The notes beneath the pieces are model-generated. The model was not told the DNA's origin. It did no database searches and worked only from the letters and a program-made list of their open reading frames with translations. A stretch of DNA of 64,000 nt, from NCBI RefSeq assembly GCF_022539505.1, contig NC_061514.1, positions 42,644,869 through 42,708,868 of the forward strand, given 5' to 3'. Within the stretch, counting starts at the first letter, position 1, and the number at the start of each line of letters is the position of its first letter. A program made the position numbers and the translations under genes. Positions 23,124-33,560 of this stretch are shown in pieces. The stretch is from Lolium rigidum (taxonomy: Eukaryota > Streptophyta > Magnoliopsida > Poales > Poaceae).

Positions 23124-23230
23124 CACTACAAGAAAAGTTCTGATAGACAACGTCCCAAAATCGTCAACTAAGGGGCATTTTTCGTCGCCTATGGGCCTAA
23201 CCCGACGATATGGGTTCCGTTCCGTTGTCG
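23124..23230. mobile_element. 5' end of a CACTA transposon (inserted in gypsy 3)
   Basis: Starts CACTACAAGAAAAGTTCTG, preceded by AAT, and matches the start of the large CACTA element at 42225 for about 100 bp. It is cut by the N gap. Confidence 0.85.
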
Positions 23231-23330
23231 NNNNNNNNNNNNNNNNNNNNNNNNNNNNNNNNNNNNNNNNNNNNNNNNNNNNNNNNNNNNNNNNNNNNNN
23301 NNNNNNNNNNNNNNNNNNNNNNNNNNNNNN
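23231..23330. other. Assembly gap of 100 N
   Basis: Exactly 100 N, the conventional size for a gap of unknown length. It lies inside CACTA sequence on both sides, but the flanks belong to two different insertion sites, so real sequence of unknown and possibly large size is missing, or the join is wrong. Confidence 0.95.
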
Positions 23331-23599
23331 ATGCCGCAGAGGCTGCCATCCGGGCCCTACATCCCTCGGCGGTGCGGATTTGCGTTGACTCGGCCGGCGA
23401 ACCCGAGATTTCGAGATGCACCACGTCCCGGGCCACCATACGCCACGTTTTGGCCGCTTTCGTCGGGCTAGGTGGCCTCAAAAACGAGAAAAAAAAGTTT
23501 TGACATGCACCACGGAGGGACCAAAATCGTCGGCCATGGTACACCAGCAACCACGGCGCGACTTCAACTTCGTCGGCCATGGCAACTTTTCTTGTAGTG
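23331..23599. mobile_element. 3' end of a CACTA transposon (inserted in an LTR)
   Basis: Ends AACTTTTCTTGTAGTG, the inverted complement of the CACTA start. The first 63 bp match the last 63 bp of this window (63938-64000) almost perfectly. It is followed by ATT and then family 2 LTR sequence. The unbroken LTR at 38790 reads AAACATT|CTCTCCCG at this point, so the target was ATT. Confidence 0.85.
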
Positions 23600-25059
23600 A
23601 TTCTCTCCCGCGGTGTTGCGAACCAACTCGTGGCAGGGCGCACTGGCGGCGTCAGCAACAACGTGGAGACCTGCACACAAACAACCAAGTACTTTGTCCC
23701 CAACTTTCAGCGAGGTTGTCAGGCTCACTGGTTTTGCTGAAAACAAAGGATTAAACGAACCGTGTGGAAGAAGAATTGTTTGCAGATAACAGAACAGGAA
23801 AATGTTGTAGAAGATTGCAATTAAAAGAAGAAGGACCGGGGTCCACAGTTCACTAGAGGCGCCTCCCCAATAAAATAAATATGCTGGGTAAACAAATTAC
23901 AGATGGTCAATTGACAAACGAGAGATTCTACGCTAATGGTTGGTGCAGAATACATGCTATGAAAGTATGCGGGCATTACAACAATATACATAGACCGTAA
24001 TCCAACTGCATCTATGACTAATAATCCACCTTCAGGATTGCATCCGCGACACCCTCTAGTATTAAGTTGCAAGCAACGGACTATCGCTTTAAGCAATGTG
24101 TGTAAAGTAAATGATGAAACTACCCTTGAATAGAACACCGCTGTTTTCTCCCTAGTAGCAACAGCACATCTACAACCGTAGAGAACAAGGTCACTTCCCA
24201 TGGTTAAATAGAGGCATGAACCCACTATCGAGCATAAATACTCCCTCTTGGAGTCGCTAGCATCTACTTGGCCGTGAGCATCTACTAGAAACGGAGAGCA
24301 TGCAAGATCATAATAACATAATATATAATCTCAACCAAAGCAATCTCTCTATAAATCGGATCCACATCAAACCAACATGTAGCAATTACAAATAGATGAT
24401 CTTGATCATGTTAGGCAGCTCACAAGATCTATACATGAAGCACAACAAGGAGAGGACAGCCATCTAGCTACTGCTATGGACCCATGGTCACGTGGAGGAC
24501 GACTCACGCATCACCTCGGATGAAGACATGGCAATGTAGAGGCCTCCGGCGGTGATTTCCCTCTCCGGCAGGGTGCCGGGATGGACTGCAGAACCCTCCC
24601 AAACTAGGGTTTCGGTTGACGGCGGCGTCGAAACTTTTCGTGGATGGAGGCTCCCATCTCTGGGGTTTTCCCGATACGAGGAATAAATAGGCGGAAGGGC
24701 GGAGCAAACGAGGCGACGAGGCGCCAGTACAAGGGCCAGGCGCGGCCAAGGGTGGAGTCGCGCCTGCCCTATGTACTGCCATCTGGCAGCTCTCCTGCGT
24801 GTGTCCTTCTGGCTCTGTCTTCGTCCCGGAAAAATATGACTCTAGGCTTTTGTTTCGTCCAATTCCGAGAAATTTTCATGCACAACTTTTCTAAAACACA
24901 AAAACAGCAGAAAACAGGAACTGGCACTGCGGCACTGGGTTAATAGGTTAGTCCCAGAAAAATGCTAAAAAGTGTGGAAAAGTGCACATAAAACATATAA
25001 GAATTGTAACAAAACAAGCATGGAGCATCAAAAATTATAGATACGTTTGGAACGTATCA
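23600..25059 (-). mobile_element. LTR of non-autonomous family 2, part right of the CACTA insertion
   Basis: About 93% of the length of the LTR at 38790-40357, missing the part left of the CACTA insertion. It ends ATACGTTTGGAACGTATCA. Copia RT follows directly at 25060. In minus orientation it has a TATTTATT box (about 24680-24690). Confidence 0.8.
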
Positions 25060-25452
25060 GTGTGCAAGTTGCTGAAATCTTTATATGGCCTGAAACAAGC
25101 ACCTAAGCAATGGCTTGACAAGTTTGACAGAACTTTAACTTCTGTAGGCTTTGTTGTTAATGAGGCTGACAAGTGCGTTTACTATCGCCATGGTGGGGGC
25201 GAAGGTGTTATACTATGTTTGTATGTGGATGATATTCTGATCTTTGGTACAAACATGAAAGTAATACATGAAGTCAAGTCTTTCTTGTTAAAGAGCTTTG
25301 ATATGGAAGATTTGAGAGAAACGGATGTGATTCTGAACATCAAGCTGATTAAGAATGAGAGTGGGATTACTCTAACGCAATCCCATTATGTTGAGAAGAT
25401 CTTGAGCCGGTTCGGCTATATTGATAGCAAGTCTTCTCCCAACACCTTATGA
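25060..25452 (+). pseudogene. Copia reverse transcriptase, C-terminal half
   Basis: Encodes VCKLLKSLYGLKQAPKQW and the catalytic CLYVDDILIFG, then TLTQSHYVEKIL. A stop or frameshift at 25452 ends the frame. It belongs to the same Copia element as 6255-8479. The piece between DTYSPVD and VCKLL is missing. Confidence 0.85.
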
Positions 25453-25464
25453 TCCCAGTGTGAC

Positions 25465-26226
25465 ATTACGCAAGAACCGGAGGATTGCCATAGATCAGTT
25501 GAGATATTCTCAGATCGTTGACTCATGTACTTAGCGAGCGCGACTAGACCCGACATCTCTTTTGCTGTTAGCAACTTGAGTAGGTTCATGTCAAACCCGG
25601 GTACTGATCATTGGCATGCACTTGATAGGGTCATGCGCTACCTATGTGGTACAATGAGTTATGAGATTCACTATTCAGGGCACCCATATGTGCTTGAAGG
25701 ATATAGTGATTCGAATTGGATCTCTGATGTAGCTGATCTGTACGCCACAAGTGGGTATGTATTTACCTTTGGAGGTGGCGCAGTGTCATGGAGATCTTGC
25801 AAGCAAACCATATTGACGAGGTCAACTATGGAAGCAGAACTTCCTGCTTTAGACACAACCACTGTTGAATCAGAATGGTTGCGTGAGCTCTTGATGGACT
25901 TGCCTGTGGTTGAAAAACCTGTTCCGGCAATCCTTTTGAATTGTGACAATCAAACTGTAATTGTCAAAGTGAACAATTCTAAGGATAACGCAAAGTCATC
26001 AAGACACGTCAAGAGACGTTTGAAGTTTGTCAGGAAATTGCGAAACTCCGGAGTAATAATTGTTACATATATTCAAACAGACAAAAACCTGGCAGATCCC
26101 TTTACAAAGGGACTATCACGTAATGTGATAGAAAGTGCAGATCCCTTTACAAAGGGACTATCACGTAATGTGATAGAAAGTGTATCGAGGGAGATGGGTT
26201 TGAGACCCATTGATATTACACCATAG
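25465..26226 (+). pseudogene. Copia RNase H
   Basis: Starts with YLASATRPDISFAVSNLSRF, then the RNase H motifs YSDSNWISD, SWRSCKQTILTRSTMEAE and LADPFTKGLS. The last motif is present twice because 45 bp (26092-26136 and 26137-26181) are repeated exactly in tandem and in frame. The stop is at 26224-26226. Confidence 0.85.
26092..26181 (+). repeat. 45-bp perfect tandem duplication in Copia RNase H
   Basis: Two identical 45-bp units encode the same 15 residues (ADPFTKGLSRNVIES) twice without shifting the frame. It is either a recent slippage event or an assembly artefact. Confidence 0.9.
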
Positions 26227-26767
26227 TGGTAACCTAACCTTTGTGATCGGAGATCCCGTGAATTAGGACCTGGGAAGAACGAACTAATGGTTTAATTGAG
26301 GAGAGTATTATGTAACCCTCTCTATGTGAAGATGCACAACTCTCAACTGATGTAAGGCAGGTTGGCAACAAGTCTTAATATATTTATGTTGGCTATTTTA
26401 GCAAAGATGTTGTCCTACAGAGCATTCTTGAAATAACACACCTATATGAGTCTGATTGTTAAACGTCGCAATCTATGAGATTTGGGTGATCTCTAGTAAA
26501 CTCATGAAGAGACCACGAAGTATGACGCATATGTTTCACCCGCGGGATAGGCTACTGGCAGCCATGTACTGGTTATGACTTTGAGTGAAACCATGTTCAC
26601 GCAAAACTTGCAATTCAAGGCTTAGTCCATTGTTCAAGTGTGAATTGATGTAGCTTAAGGTTCTAGGCGGAAGTTCAACTTAACAGTCTCCGCTGAAACA
26701 CTGGTATATAAACAAGCAGCGAGTATTGGTAAATCTCTAAATGGGGATTTGAGATCTTGTGGGGGAT
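26227..26767 (+). other. Copia 3' untranslated region and polypurine tract
   Basis: Non-coding 540 bp between the Copia stop codon and the 3' LTR, ending GATCTTGTGGGGGAT, a normal Copia polypurine tract. No open frame of interest was seen. Confidence 0.6.
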
Positions 26768-27622
26768 TGTTGAAATAAATGGGCTAAATCATTTTTCCCA
26801 TGTAGTATTTCAGCTTTGCCATAAATCTCAAAGCCCACATAGTGGCAGCCTTATGAGTTTGAGCCCAAGTTGGTGGCAGCTCACTAGGGAGTGGCAAGAG
26901 GTGGGAAGTTTAGTCCCACATGGAAAGTTGGGAGGAAGTTAGACCATCTTATAAGGTGGGTTGTTCCACACTAGTAAGTGAGTAAGAATAGGAGTGGTAC
27001 ACGCGCGCTCCTCCTCCTCCTCGCTCGCTCGTCTCGACACGTCACTGTCACTTCACGTCACGACGCGCGTCGCGCTTGTGGTGAGTGGATTGAGCCTCGA
27101 GCCGAGACTTTCCTTTCTTTTTGTAGTTCAGGAAAATGAACAGAGTCCTAGACGGACGCGTCGCAGTTAGTCGGTTCGGGTTACTCCCGGATCATGTGCT
27201 ATCTGTAACCGACTCGAAACGTTCGTGCGACGTGGGCGTGACCCACGTAGGTTTTTGGGAAGCGCTCTGCGCGACTGCTCAAGTTCTTTATCACGGGTCG
27301 CCTTCCGTCCAAGTCGGGCGGTGCTGCCTACCGTCGTCTTCAACGCCGTCTACTTCGACCCGTCGTTCCCGTCGTCAACAACGTTGTCATCAGCAACGTT
27401 ACTGCTGCGACGTCATCTGCTACACCGCCACCGCCACCTCCATCAGATCGATACGTACGACATATCTCGATCTATTTAGCGATGGATGTTGTACCGTTTG
27501 TCATGCTACTATTCATGTTGATTAATGCATCTAGTATGTTCAAGTTTCACGTGTTAGTAGTTGCGGTCGTCATGCTTAATATCCTTGAATTAATCATGAA
27601 AAATGTGCCTAATTATCCAACA
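26768..27622 (+). mobile_element. 3' LTR of the host Copia element
   Basis: The 855-bp LTR starts TGTTGAAATAAATGGGC after the polypurine tract and ends CTAATTATCCAACA. CTTATAAGG at about 26949 is a probable TATA box. Short CT and GTC-rich stretches fill 27005-27060. After 27622 the sequence changes to non-repetitive gene-flanking DNA. Confidence 0.75.
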
Positions 27623-28625
27623 CATCATCCGTTGTAGGGGCATTTTTCGCCATATGTGATGTAAAAAAACGGATTTTTACATCACTAAGTCTAACTTACA
27701 TCATCTGTTAAAATGATTTAATAATGCAAGCTGTTCATCGTCAAAAAAATAAAACGAGAAGGCCTTGTCCGGTTCAGATGGGATTGAAGTGGATTTGGGT
27801 TTTGGGATAATCTTCTTAGGCAGAGGATTAACAGAACAAGCCGGATTTCCCCAGGGAAAAAAAACAAGCCTGGGAATGGCTGATGCGGGAGGTAGGCCAC
27901 GCGTTGCGGAGCTGAACGGGGAAGTCGTTCCATACATGGAGGGGCTCCCGTTGGGTAATCCTGAGGTCCACCGTAAGATGGGATCTCAGCCATTTCCACC
28001 AGATCACGGAGATGCGCGCATGTAGAAGGCGCAAAAACACGAGGCAAAGGAGAGACTCTGTTGGGGCGCAAGTGAACGGCGGCAGTATCGCCAAATGGTG
28101 GAAAGAGTCATCCAGTTTCCGCCGCCACACCGGCCCACCCATCATTTACTACGCCGCTCCGATTGCCGATCCCGGAGTCTGTCCAGAAACACGGCCGCAA
28201 GACTTTGAAGGAATTCAGCAAATAATTGTACCCGCCTATTGATCTCGGTGACTTCTTGATCTTCTGTCCTACTTTTTATCTACTTCATATGCATTCTCTC
28301 TGCCACCGCTTTTCTGAACCGCATGGAAGTTCGATACCATTGTGTATTTTGTGCTCTGTTTCTCTATGGCTGTAAAAAATGGCACGTGATATATTAAGGA
28401 CCTTTATTCTTCGTCCTAGTAGATTTTACTGAACAATGAGAATCAACTAAGACTGAATTTCTCAAAACATATTCATGCTTTAAATTTCTATGACATCAAG
28501 TAGCTTTGCTTTACAATCCACCTTATGTTTTGTTGTGTCTTCTTTTTCATGTTATGCTTGGTGATAAGCTGAACACGCAAATCACCTGGTAGCTAACTGT
28601 CAACATTCTTGTCTACAGGAAAACG
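27623..28625 (+). other. 5' flank and leader of the first DUF247 gene
   Basis: Holds a perfect 12-bp inverted repeat with a 6-base loop (27656-27685, arms GTGATGTAAAAA), then G/C-balanced sequence. One 86-codon frame (27765-28025, plus) has no recognised domain or signal peptide and is not called as a gene. A likely 5' leader intron ends TCTTGTCTACAG at 28619, seven bases before the ATG at 28626. Confidence 0.45.
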
Positions 28626-30248
28626 ATGATTCTTGGCACAAGCAGTCGGTCTGATTATGTAGACATGGATAAGATGGTTAGTCGTATGACCAGAGAAATA
28701 GATTCCTTCTGGTCTGCGTACGATTCTGGTAATAGGAATAAGCTATTCTCGATCAATAAAGTGCCCCAGCATATTCTTATGGAAGATAAAAATTCTTACG
28801 AGCCAATAGTTCTATCTATCGGTCCGCATCACCATGGTGCCCCAAACCTGGCAACCATGGAGAAAGAAAAATGGAGATGTTTGGACTATATTCTGAAACG
28901 GAACTGTAAAATCAGTTTGCAGGATTACATAAGAGCAATATCCAAAGTAGAGAAGCAAGCAAGAAGTTGTTATTCTGAGGATATAACAATGGATAAAAAG
29001 AGGTTTATACAGATGCTGTTACTTGATGCATGTTTCATCTTAGTAAAGGTTGATGGAACTGTTTTAGCAGGAACAACCGAAAGAACAGTAGAAACTGCTG
29101 TGGAGTCCCATCAGGAGCTTATACAACAAAATTCCGAACAGGGGCACACAGTTAATATTCCGGTTCCTGAAATTGAACTCACGGAGGTACAGGGTCATAC
29201 AATGGAAACAAGAGATGATAGAAACTTCGATAACGGTGAACGAGACCGATGCGCTAACAGCTCTGTTGGAGATTGGTATGCTAACTGTACTTGGCATGAC
29301 TTGTTCCTGTTGGAGAACCAAATGCCATTCTTTGTTGTAGAGACAATTTACAATTTAGTTGCAAATGATGGTTTGACAAAGGAAAAAGTTACAGAGACAA
29401 TTGTTGATTGTGTAGAAGATATACTTCGTCAGTTCCCAAAAGGATTACGAATGTCTGATGGAACAAAAAGTTTCCATCATTTGCTTCACTTGTGTCATAT
29501 GTGCTTGAGACCAAGCCAGAAGACAATTGTAACACATGAGCAGCTCCCAAGGGCCACACGTTTTCAACGTCTTACTCACATGGTGTACAAATGGTTTGTC
29601 GGTCCTAAGATGGATGAGTGTGAGGAAAACCTGTTGCCAATTCAGAAGAAGGCCGTGTTACAACGTGATGAGCAGCCCAGTCGCTGGCGTCAGGCAACAC
29701 AATACCATGAAACAGGAATTCGATTTATCAAGAGAGAGTACAGAAGCGCTGACAGACACTCCCTCTTGGACATAAAATTCAATGATGGGATCATAGAAAT
29801 GCCATGTTTTCCTGTTGATGAGAGCACCCAGTCCTTATTCAAGAACTTGATCGCCTTTGAGCAAATAGGCCCAGAGTATGGAAATGACATAACAGCCTAT
29901 ATTAGTTTTATGTCTCAAATTGCTGCTACTCCAGATGATGCCACCCTTCTAATTCAAAACGGAATAATAGTGCATATGTTGGATAGCGATGATGACGTCT
30001 CTGCCCTGTTTGTTAGTCTTACTAAAGAAGTTGCTTTCGCATTTTCCAGTGACTACTACCTTAAGTCATTGTTCCAGATACTGGAGTCCCACTACCAGAA
30101 CCAGCTAAATAGATGGATAGCGTGGCTGCGGCAGAATCACTTGAGCAATCCATGGTTAGCATTGGGATTATTAGCTGCTATAATCGTGCTCGTGTGCACT
30201 GTCATTCAAACTATTTATACTGTTCTGGCATATATGTACCCGCAGTAG
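28626..30248 (+). CDS. DUF247 domain protein (first of a convergent pair)
   Basis: An intact single-exon frame of 540 residues covers the full plant DUF247 (PF03140) layout: N-terminal helix (DKMVSRMTREIDSFW), YEPIVLSIGPHHHG (58-71), LLLDACFIL (131-139), HDLFLLENQMPFFVV (224-238), FHHLLHLCHMC (283-293) and a C-terminal membrane anchor (about 507-537, LGLLAAIIVLVCTVIQTIY). A variable insert (about 141-222) with two N-glycosylation sequons (NSS, NCT) separates the conserved blocks. The start follows a splice-acceptor-like TCTTGTCTACAG by seven bases, so a leader intron is likely. DUF247 proteins are plant membrane proteins of unclear biochemistry; in grasses, pairs of them are the male-side candidates of the S and Z self-incompatibility loci. 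Orthology to those is inference. Confidence 0.9.
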   Translation: MILGTSSRSDYVDMDKMVSRMTREIDSFWSAYDSGNRNKLFSINKVPQHILMEDKNSYEPIVLSIGPHHHGAPNLATMEKEKWRCLDYILKRNCKISLQDYIRAISKVEKQARSCYSEDITMDKKRFIQMLLLDACFILVKVDGTVLAGTTERTVETAVESHQELIQQNSEQGHTVNIPVPEIELTEVQGHTMETRDDRNFDNGERDRCANSSVGDWYANCTWHDLFLLENQMPFFVVETIYNLVANDGLTKEKVTETIVDCVEDILRQFPKGLRMSDGTKSFHHLLHLCHMCLRPSQKTIVTHEQLPRATRFQRLTHMVYKWFVGPKMDECEENLLPIQKKAVLQRDEQPSRWRQATQYHETGIRFIKREYRSADRHSLLDIKFNDGIIEMPCFPVDESTQSLFKNLIAFEQIGPEYGNDITAYISFMSQIAATPDDATLLIQNGIIVHMLDSDDDVSALFVSLTKEVAFAFSSDYYLKSLFQILESHYQNQLNRWIAWLRQNHLSNPWLALGLLAAIIVLVCTVIQTIYTVLAYMYPQ

Positions 30249-31904
30249 GCTAACATGTTATTTCATTATGTAGCACTAATGTCTCTTGCAAAAGCATTGA
30301 GCGTCTTTCCGGATGAAAGGCAGTGCACCATTCATTATGAATGAACAATGCGTTACAAGAAAATTATGTAACTTTTTTGGCATAAAAATATAACAAATAT
30401 CAGACTGCTAAACGAACAGAGAGGTAGGCGTAGTTCAAGTTCATTCGTGGTCTCATAGCCAAATGAGGAGAGGTCAACTTGACTTATTACATGCAAGATA
30501 GCTAGGGCTGCAGATCTTTTCGCCAATATTTCAGCTAACACGCCCTTGACATGCATGGTGGAAGTTTTCGAGGAGGTCCAAAGTTGCTGGTCCAAGTAGC
30601 AAACATCTTCTCGTCTCTACCTTCCATGGGTTCAACGTTTCCCCCTGACAGATAATCAGATACGTAACGTATATGCTCTAAGTTAGGATTGTGAAAAATA
30701 CCAAAACAGATTTAGGGAGATTTACGAACCAGTCATCTGTGAATTGCTCGCCCGCATCTGTGCCACCACAGAAGCATCGCTCGTCTGGCTTGAAAATGGA
30801 ATCGCTCGTGGTGATACCAGCTGGACGATCATGCTGGTTGTCACCAACACGATAGCCAGGCTGAGAGTGGAACAGTAAAGAGTCTTCATCGTCGCTCAGA
30901 CTAATGGTACTAGTGATGCAGGAGTGCTTTGCTTGACCGATATTCAGCATATTTATATCGGATACGTGCTACCTCATTTATTAAGATGCATCATTAGATG
31001 GAATCAAAATCTCCTAGGGTGGGTGCTGCCAAACAAAAAAGCTATGCTATAACCAAGTGAATCTCAAGAAGTCAAGATCCACACGAATAGATGCCAGATC
31101 AGCTAAGGCACGAAGGATGATACAACTTATCATTGGTCTTTCTTCAATCCAACTTGATTTCCCTGAACCCGCAAAAGAAGTTGCTTTATCTTAATCTTAG
31201 TTATTTGACAGTGCATTGAAATCAGTAAGCGCATGAAATGGAGCGTTTGAAGCTCGAAGCAGTAGAGTAGAACTGTAGGAAGGTTCACCAAAATACCATG
31301 ATATTGTTACATTTCATTACTTTACAAGCGCCCGTGGTTTATGCTCCCAGCTTCATTACTTACTGTTTCCATTACATATGGTTTTCTTTCTCAAGCGCAC
31401 ACCCAATTTGTCATTGTATTTTAGAAGAAGCCATTGAGAATCTGCAAAGTTCAAAACAAAGATGACCCCCAAAAGCAAACAGCCAGACTAAGGAAATAAA
31501 ATAAACGCAACGCAGCTGAGAAACTGAAACTGTAAGGTGCAACCTCGCGCTAGCTAGGCTACACAGCAAGCAACATAAAATTCCGTCTCCCTAGTTCAAA
31601 AAAGAAAACACACATATAAATATGTACATATCCCCTATTGATGCCTAAGATGTAACAAATTTAGTAACACCTAAGAGCAAAACATCACTCCATAGAGTAT
31701 TCAAATATCTAAAATAAGCAGCCAGTGGACCAGCTAGAGTACATACTACGTGCTCTAATCATACAGAATTATGGAAGGAATTGATTCTGATGCTGAAGCG
31801 CTGAAGAGAAGACAATAACTCAATTAGTACATATCCTCCACGCATAGTATTGAAAAAATGAACTCAACAAGTACATCAATCAAACATTAGATGTTTGTTG
31901 CATC
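30249..31904. other. Spacer between the convergent DUF247 genes
   Basis: About 1.66 kb holding both 3' untranslated regions. The only gene-like signal is a possible two-exon minus-strand unit at 30480-30950. No ORF of note was seen in 30951-31904, and no repeat family was recognised. Confidence 0.5.
30480..30950 (-). CDS. Possible small two-exon gene between the DUF247 genes
   Basis: On the minus strand an ATG at 30950 opens a frame with three Cys (HSCITS, RCFCGG) up to a possible donor (TGGTTC|GTAAAT, about 30720). A possible acceptor (ATCTGTCAG, about 30645) lets the frame continue with two more Cys (RRCLLLG, HHACQG) to a stop near 30535. The combined product would be of the order of 110 residues. 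No N-terminal signal peptide is visible in this model. In grass self-incompatibility loci a small secreted protein gene lies near the DUF247 pair, so the place is suggestive, but identity is not shown. It could equally be a degraded fragment of something else. Confidence 0.25.
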
Positions 31905-33560
31905 TTAGGTGTTATGCTGGGATGCATCCATATAAGCTAATATGCTGAAGATGGTTTGCACAACAGTGCAAATAAGCACAATAGCCGTGGCCAGTGCACC
32001 TACCGCCGACCAAGGATTGCTGAAGTGATTTAGCCACAACGATGCCATCCACCGATTCAGATTACTCTGGTAGCGTGCTTCCAGATTCTGACATAGAGTC
32101 TTTAAGTAATAGTTACCATTGAAATCAAAGACCACGTCTTTACTGAGCATAGTGAACAGGTCCGCCACCTTCGCATCACTATCAAGGTAATGCACAATAA
32201 TCTTGTGTTTGGCTAGTAATGTCACATCTTCAGGCATACAAACAAGTTGAGACAGGAAAACGATATACGCGGTAAAGTTATCCCCAAACTGAGGGCAGGT
32301 TTGTTCAAATGCGATTAGATTTCTGAAGAGAAACTCTGTATATTCGTCAACAAAAATGCGCGGGATTACCAGCACGCCGTTGCTAAACTTAATATCCAAC
32401 AGCGAATGAGGATTGAGATGATCAAACTCCCGTTTCATAAAGTGAACTCCTGCTTCAATGTATTGCACTGCTCTGCGCCAGCGATACAACCCCAGGCCAT
32501 CTTCCATACAATCTACTTTTGTCTGATGGCGACTTTCCTCAAGTTGGTCACCAAGTTTTAAGTACTTGCGCCCAAAATTAAGAAAACTGTTAAGATACTG
32601 AGGCCCAGCCAAAGAATGATTATCCTCCTGTACCTTCTGACTGGGTTTGAAGTACATATGGCATAAGTGAAGCAAATGACAAAAATATTTTGGTCTCTCA
32701 GGTTCCTGGATTGCTTTTGGATAAGTACACAGAGCAGATTCAATAAACTTTGCAATCTCTCCAGTAAGTAGAGAAGGATCAGAATCTTCGCCACAGAGTA
32801 CTTCATATAATCTCTGAACAACAAAAAACGGAATTTGATTCTCCAGTAGCAGTAGGTCGTGGTTGACAAATACAATAAACCATTGCGCTACTCCTGACTG
32901 AGATTGGGAATTATCTTCATCCATTTGGTTTCCTCCTGGATTTTCCGTGTTTTGTATGCCCATTGCTGCACTATTATTGCTACCTGGACAAGAGGAATTA
33001 GGTTCCTCCCCATCATCAATAACTATTTCCTGAATGTCAGTGGTCCCACTAGGCTCTTCCGGTTTACATGATAAATTCATATTTCTGGCTGCCAAAGCAC
33101 CGAAAATGATGCAGGAATCAAGTAAAAGCATCTGCAAGAACTCCTCGCTGTTCATTTTAACAGCTTCAGAATAGCAGAGTCTTGCCTCCTTTGATATTTC
33201 ACCAATGGCTGTCAGGTACTCGAGCAAGTTCTTCTTGCAATTTAATTTAAGTACTTCGTCCAAATAAGCCCATTTGCTTTTTTCCATAGCTTGCAATGTT
33301 GCCGCTCCATGATGATATGGGCCAATGGACAAAATTAGAGGCTCGTAAGAAAATCTGCTAACGTCACGAATATGTTGTTGGACCCTGTAGATCAGGCATG
33401 AATTTAACCCTTTATCTAGAGAGTCATATTCTGACTGGTAATAATCTAGTTCCCTGGTCATGGAGGCCACCAGTTTATCAACGTCTCTATGCTTAACTTT
33501 ATCTGTTGCATCTTCAGGCAGATTCTCCTGTTGAGAGATGGAACTTCCTTGATGATTCAT
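31905..33560 (-). CDS. DUF247 domain protein (second of a convergent pair)
   Basis: An intact single-exon frame. An ATG at 33581 would give 558 residues, but the sequence just before the next ATG reads CATGCTCTACAG, a good splice acceptor like that of the partner gene, so the start at 33560 (551 residues) is preferred. Conserved blocks are DVDKLVASMTRELDYY, YEPLILSIGPYHHG, LLLDSCIIF, HDLLLLENQIPFFVV, HLLHLCHMYFKPSQK, SLLDIKFSNGV and a C-terminal membrane segment (ATAIVLICTVVQTIFSILAY). The variable insert (about residues 161-237 of the long form) is acidic and Asn/Ser-rich with sequons. It is clearly paralogous to 28626-30248, strongest at the C-terminus. The pair is convergent. Confidence 0.9.
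   Translation of the reverse strand: MNHQGSSISQQENLPEDATDKVKHRDVDKLVASMTRELDYYQSEYDSLDKGLNSCLIYRVQQHIRDVSRFSYEPLILSIGPYHHGAATLQAMEKSKWAYLDEVLKLNCKKNLLEYLTAIGEISKEARLCYSEAVKMNSEEFLQMLLLDSCIIFGALAARNMNLSCKPEEPSGTTDIQEIVIDDGEEPNSSCPGSNNSAAMGIQNTENPGGNQMDEDNSQSQSGVAQWFIVFVNHDLLLLENQIPFFVVQRLYEVLCGEDSDPSLLTGEIAKFIESALCTYPKAIQEPERPKYFCHLLHLCHMYFKPSQKVQEDNHSLAGPQYLNSFLNFGRKYLKLGDQLEESRHQTKVDCMEDGLGLYRWRRAVQYIEAGVHFMKREFDHLNPHSLLDIKFSNGVLVIPRIFVDEYTEFLFRNLIAFEQTCPQFGDNFTAYIVFLSQLVCMPEDVTLLAKHKIIVHYLDSDAKVADLFTMLSKDVVFDFNGNYYLKTLCQNLEARYQSNLNRWMASLWLNHFSNPWSAVGALATAIVLICTVVQTIFSILAYMDASQHNT

Larger units (their letters stand above)
6255..27622 (+). mobile_element. Host Ty1/copia element, multiply interrupted
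   Basis: One Copia element supplies all the pieces 6255-8479, 10229-10400, 25060-26226 and the 3' LTR 26768-27622. Domain order (gag, protease, integrase, RT, RNase H) agrees with Copia. It is interrupted by gypsy 2 in gag, a solo LTR at the start of RT, gypsy 3, and a non-autonomous LTR element further into RT. About 100 codons of RT between DTYSPVDI and VCKLLKSLYG are not seen in the window. Its 5' LTR is left of the window. Confidence 0.75.

Noticed and set aside
27005..27480. A 129-codon plus-strand frame at the end of the Copia element (27136-27525)
   Set aside because: It lies within the R-U5 part of the Copia LTR and shows no protein similarity that I recognise.
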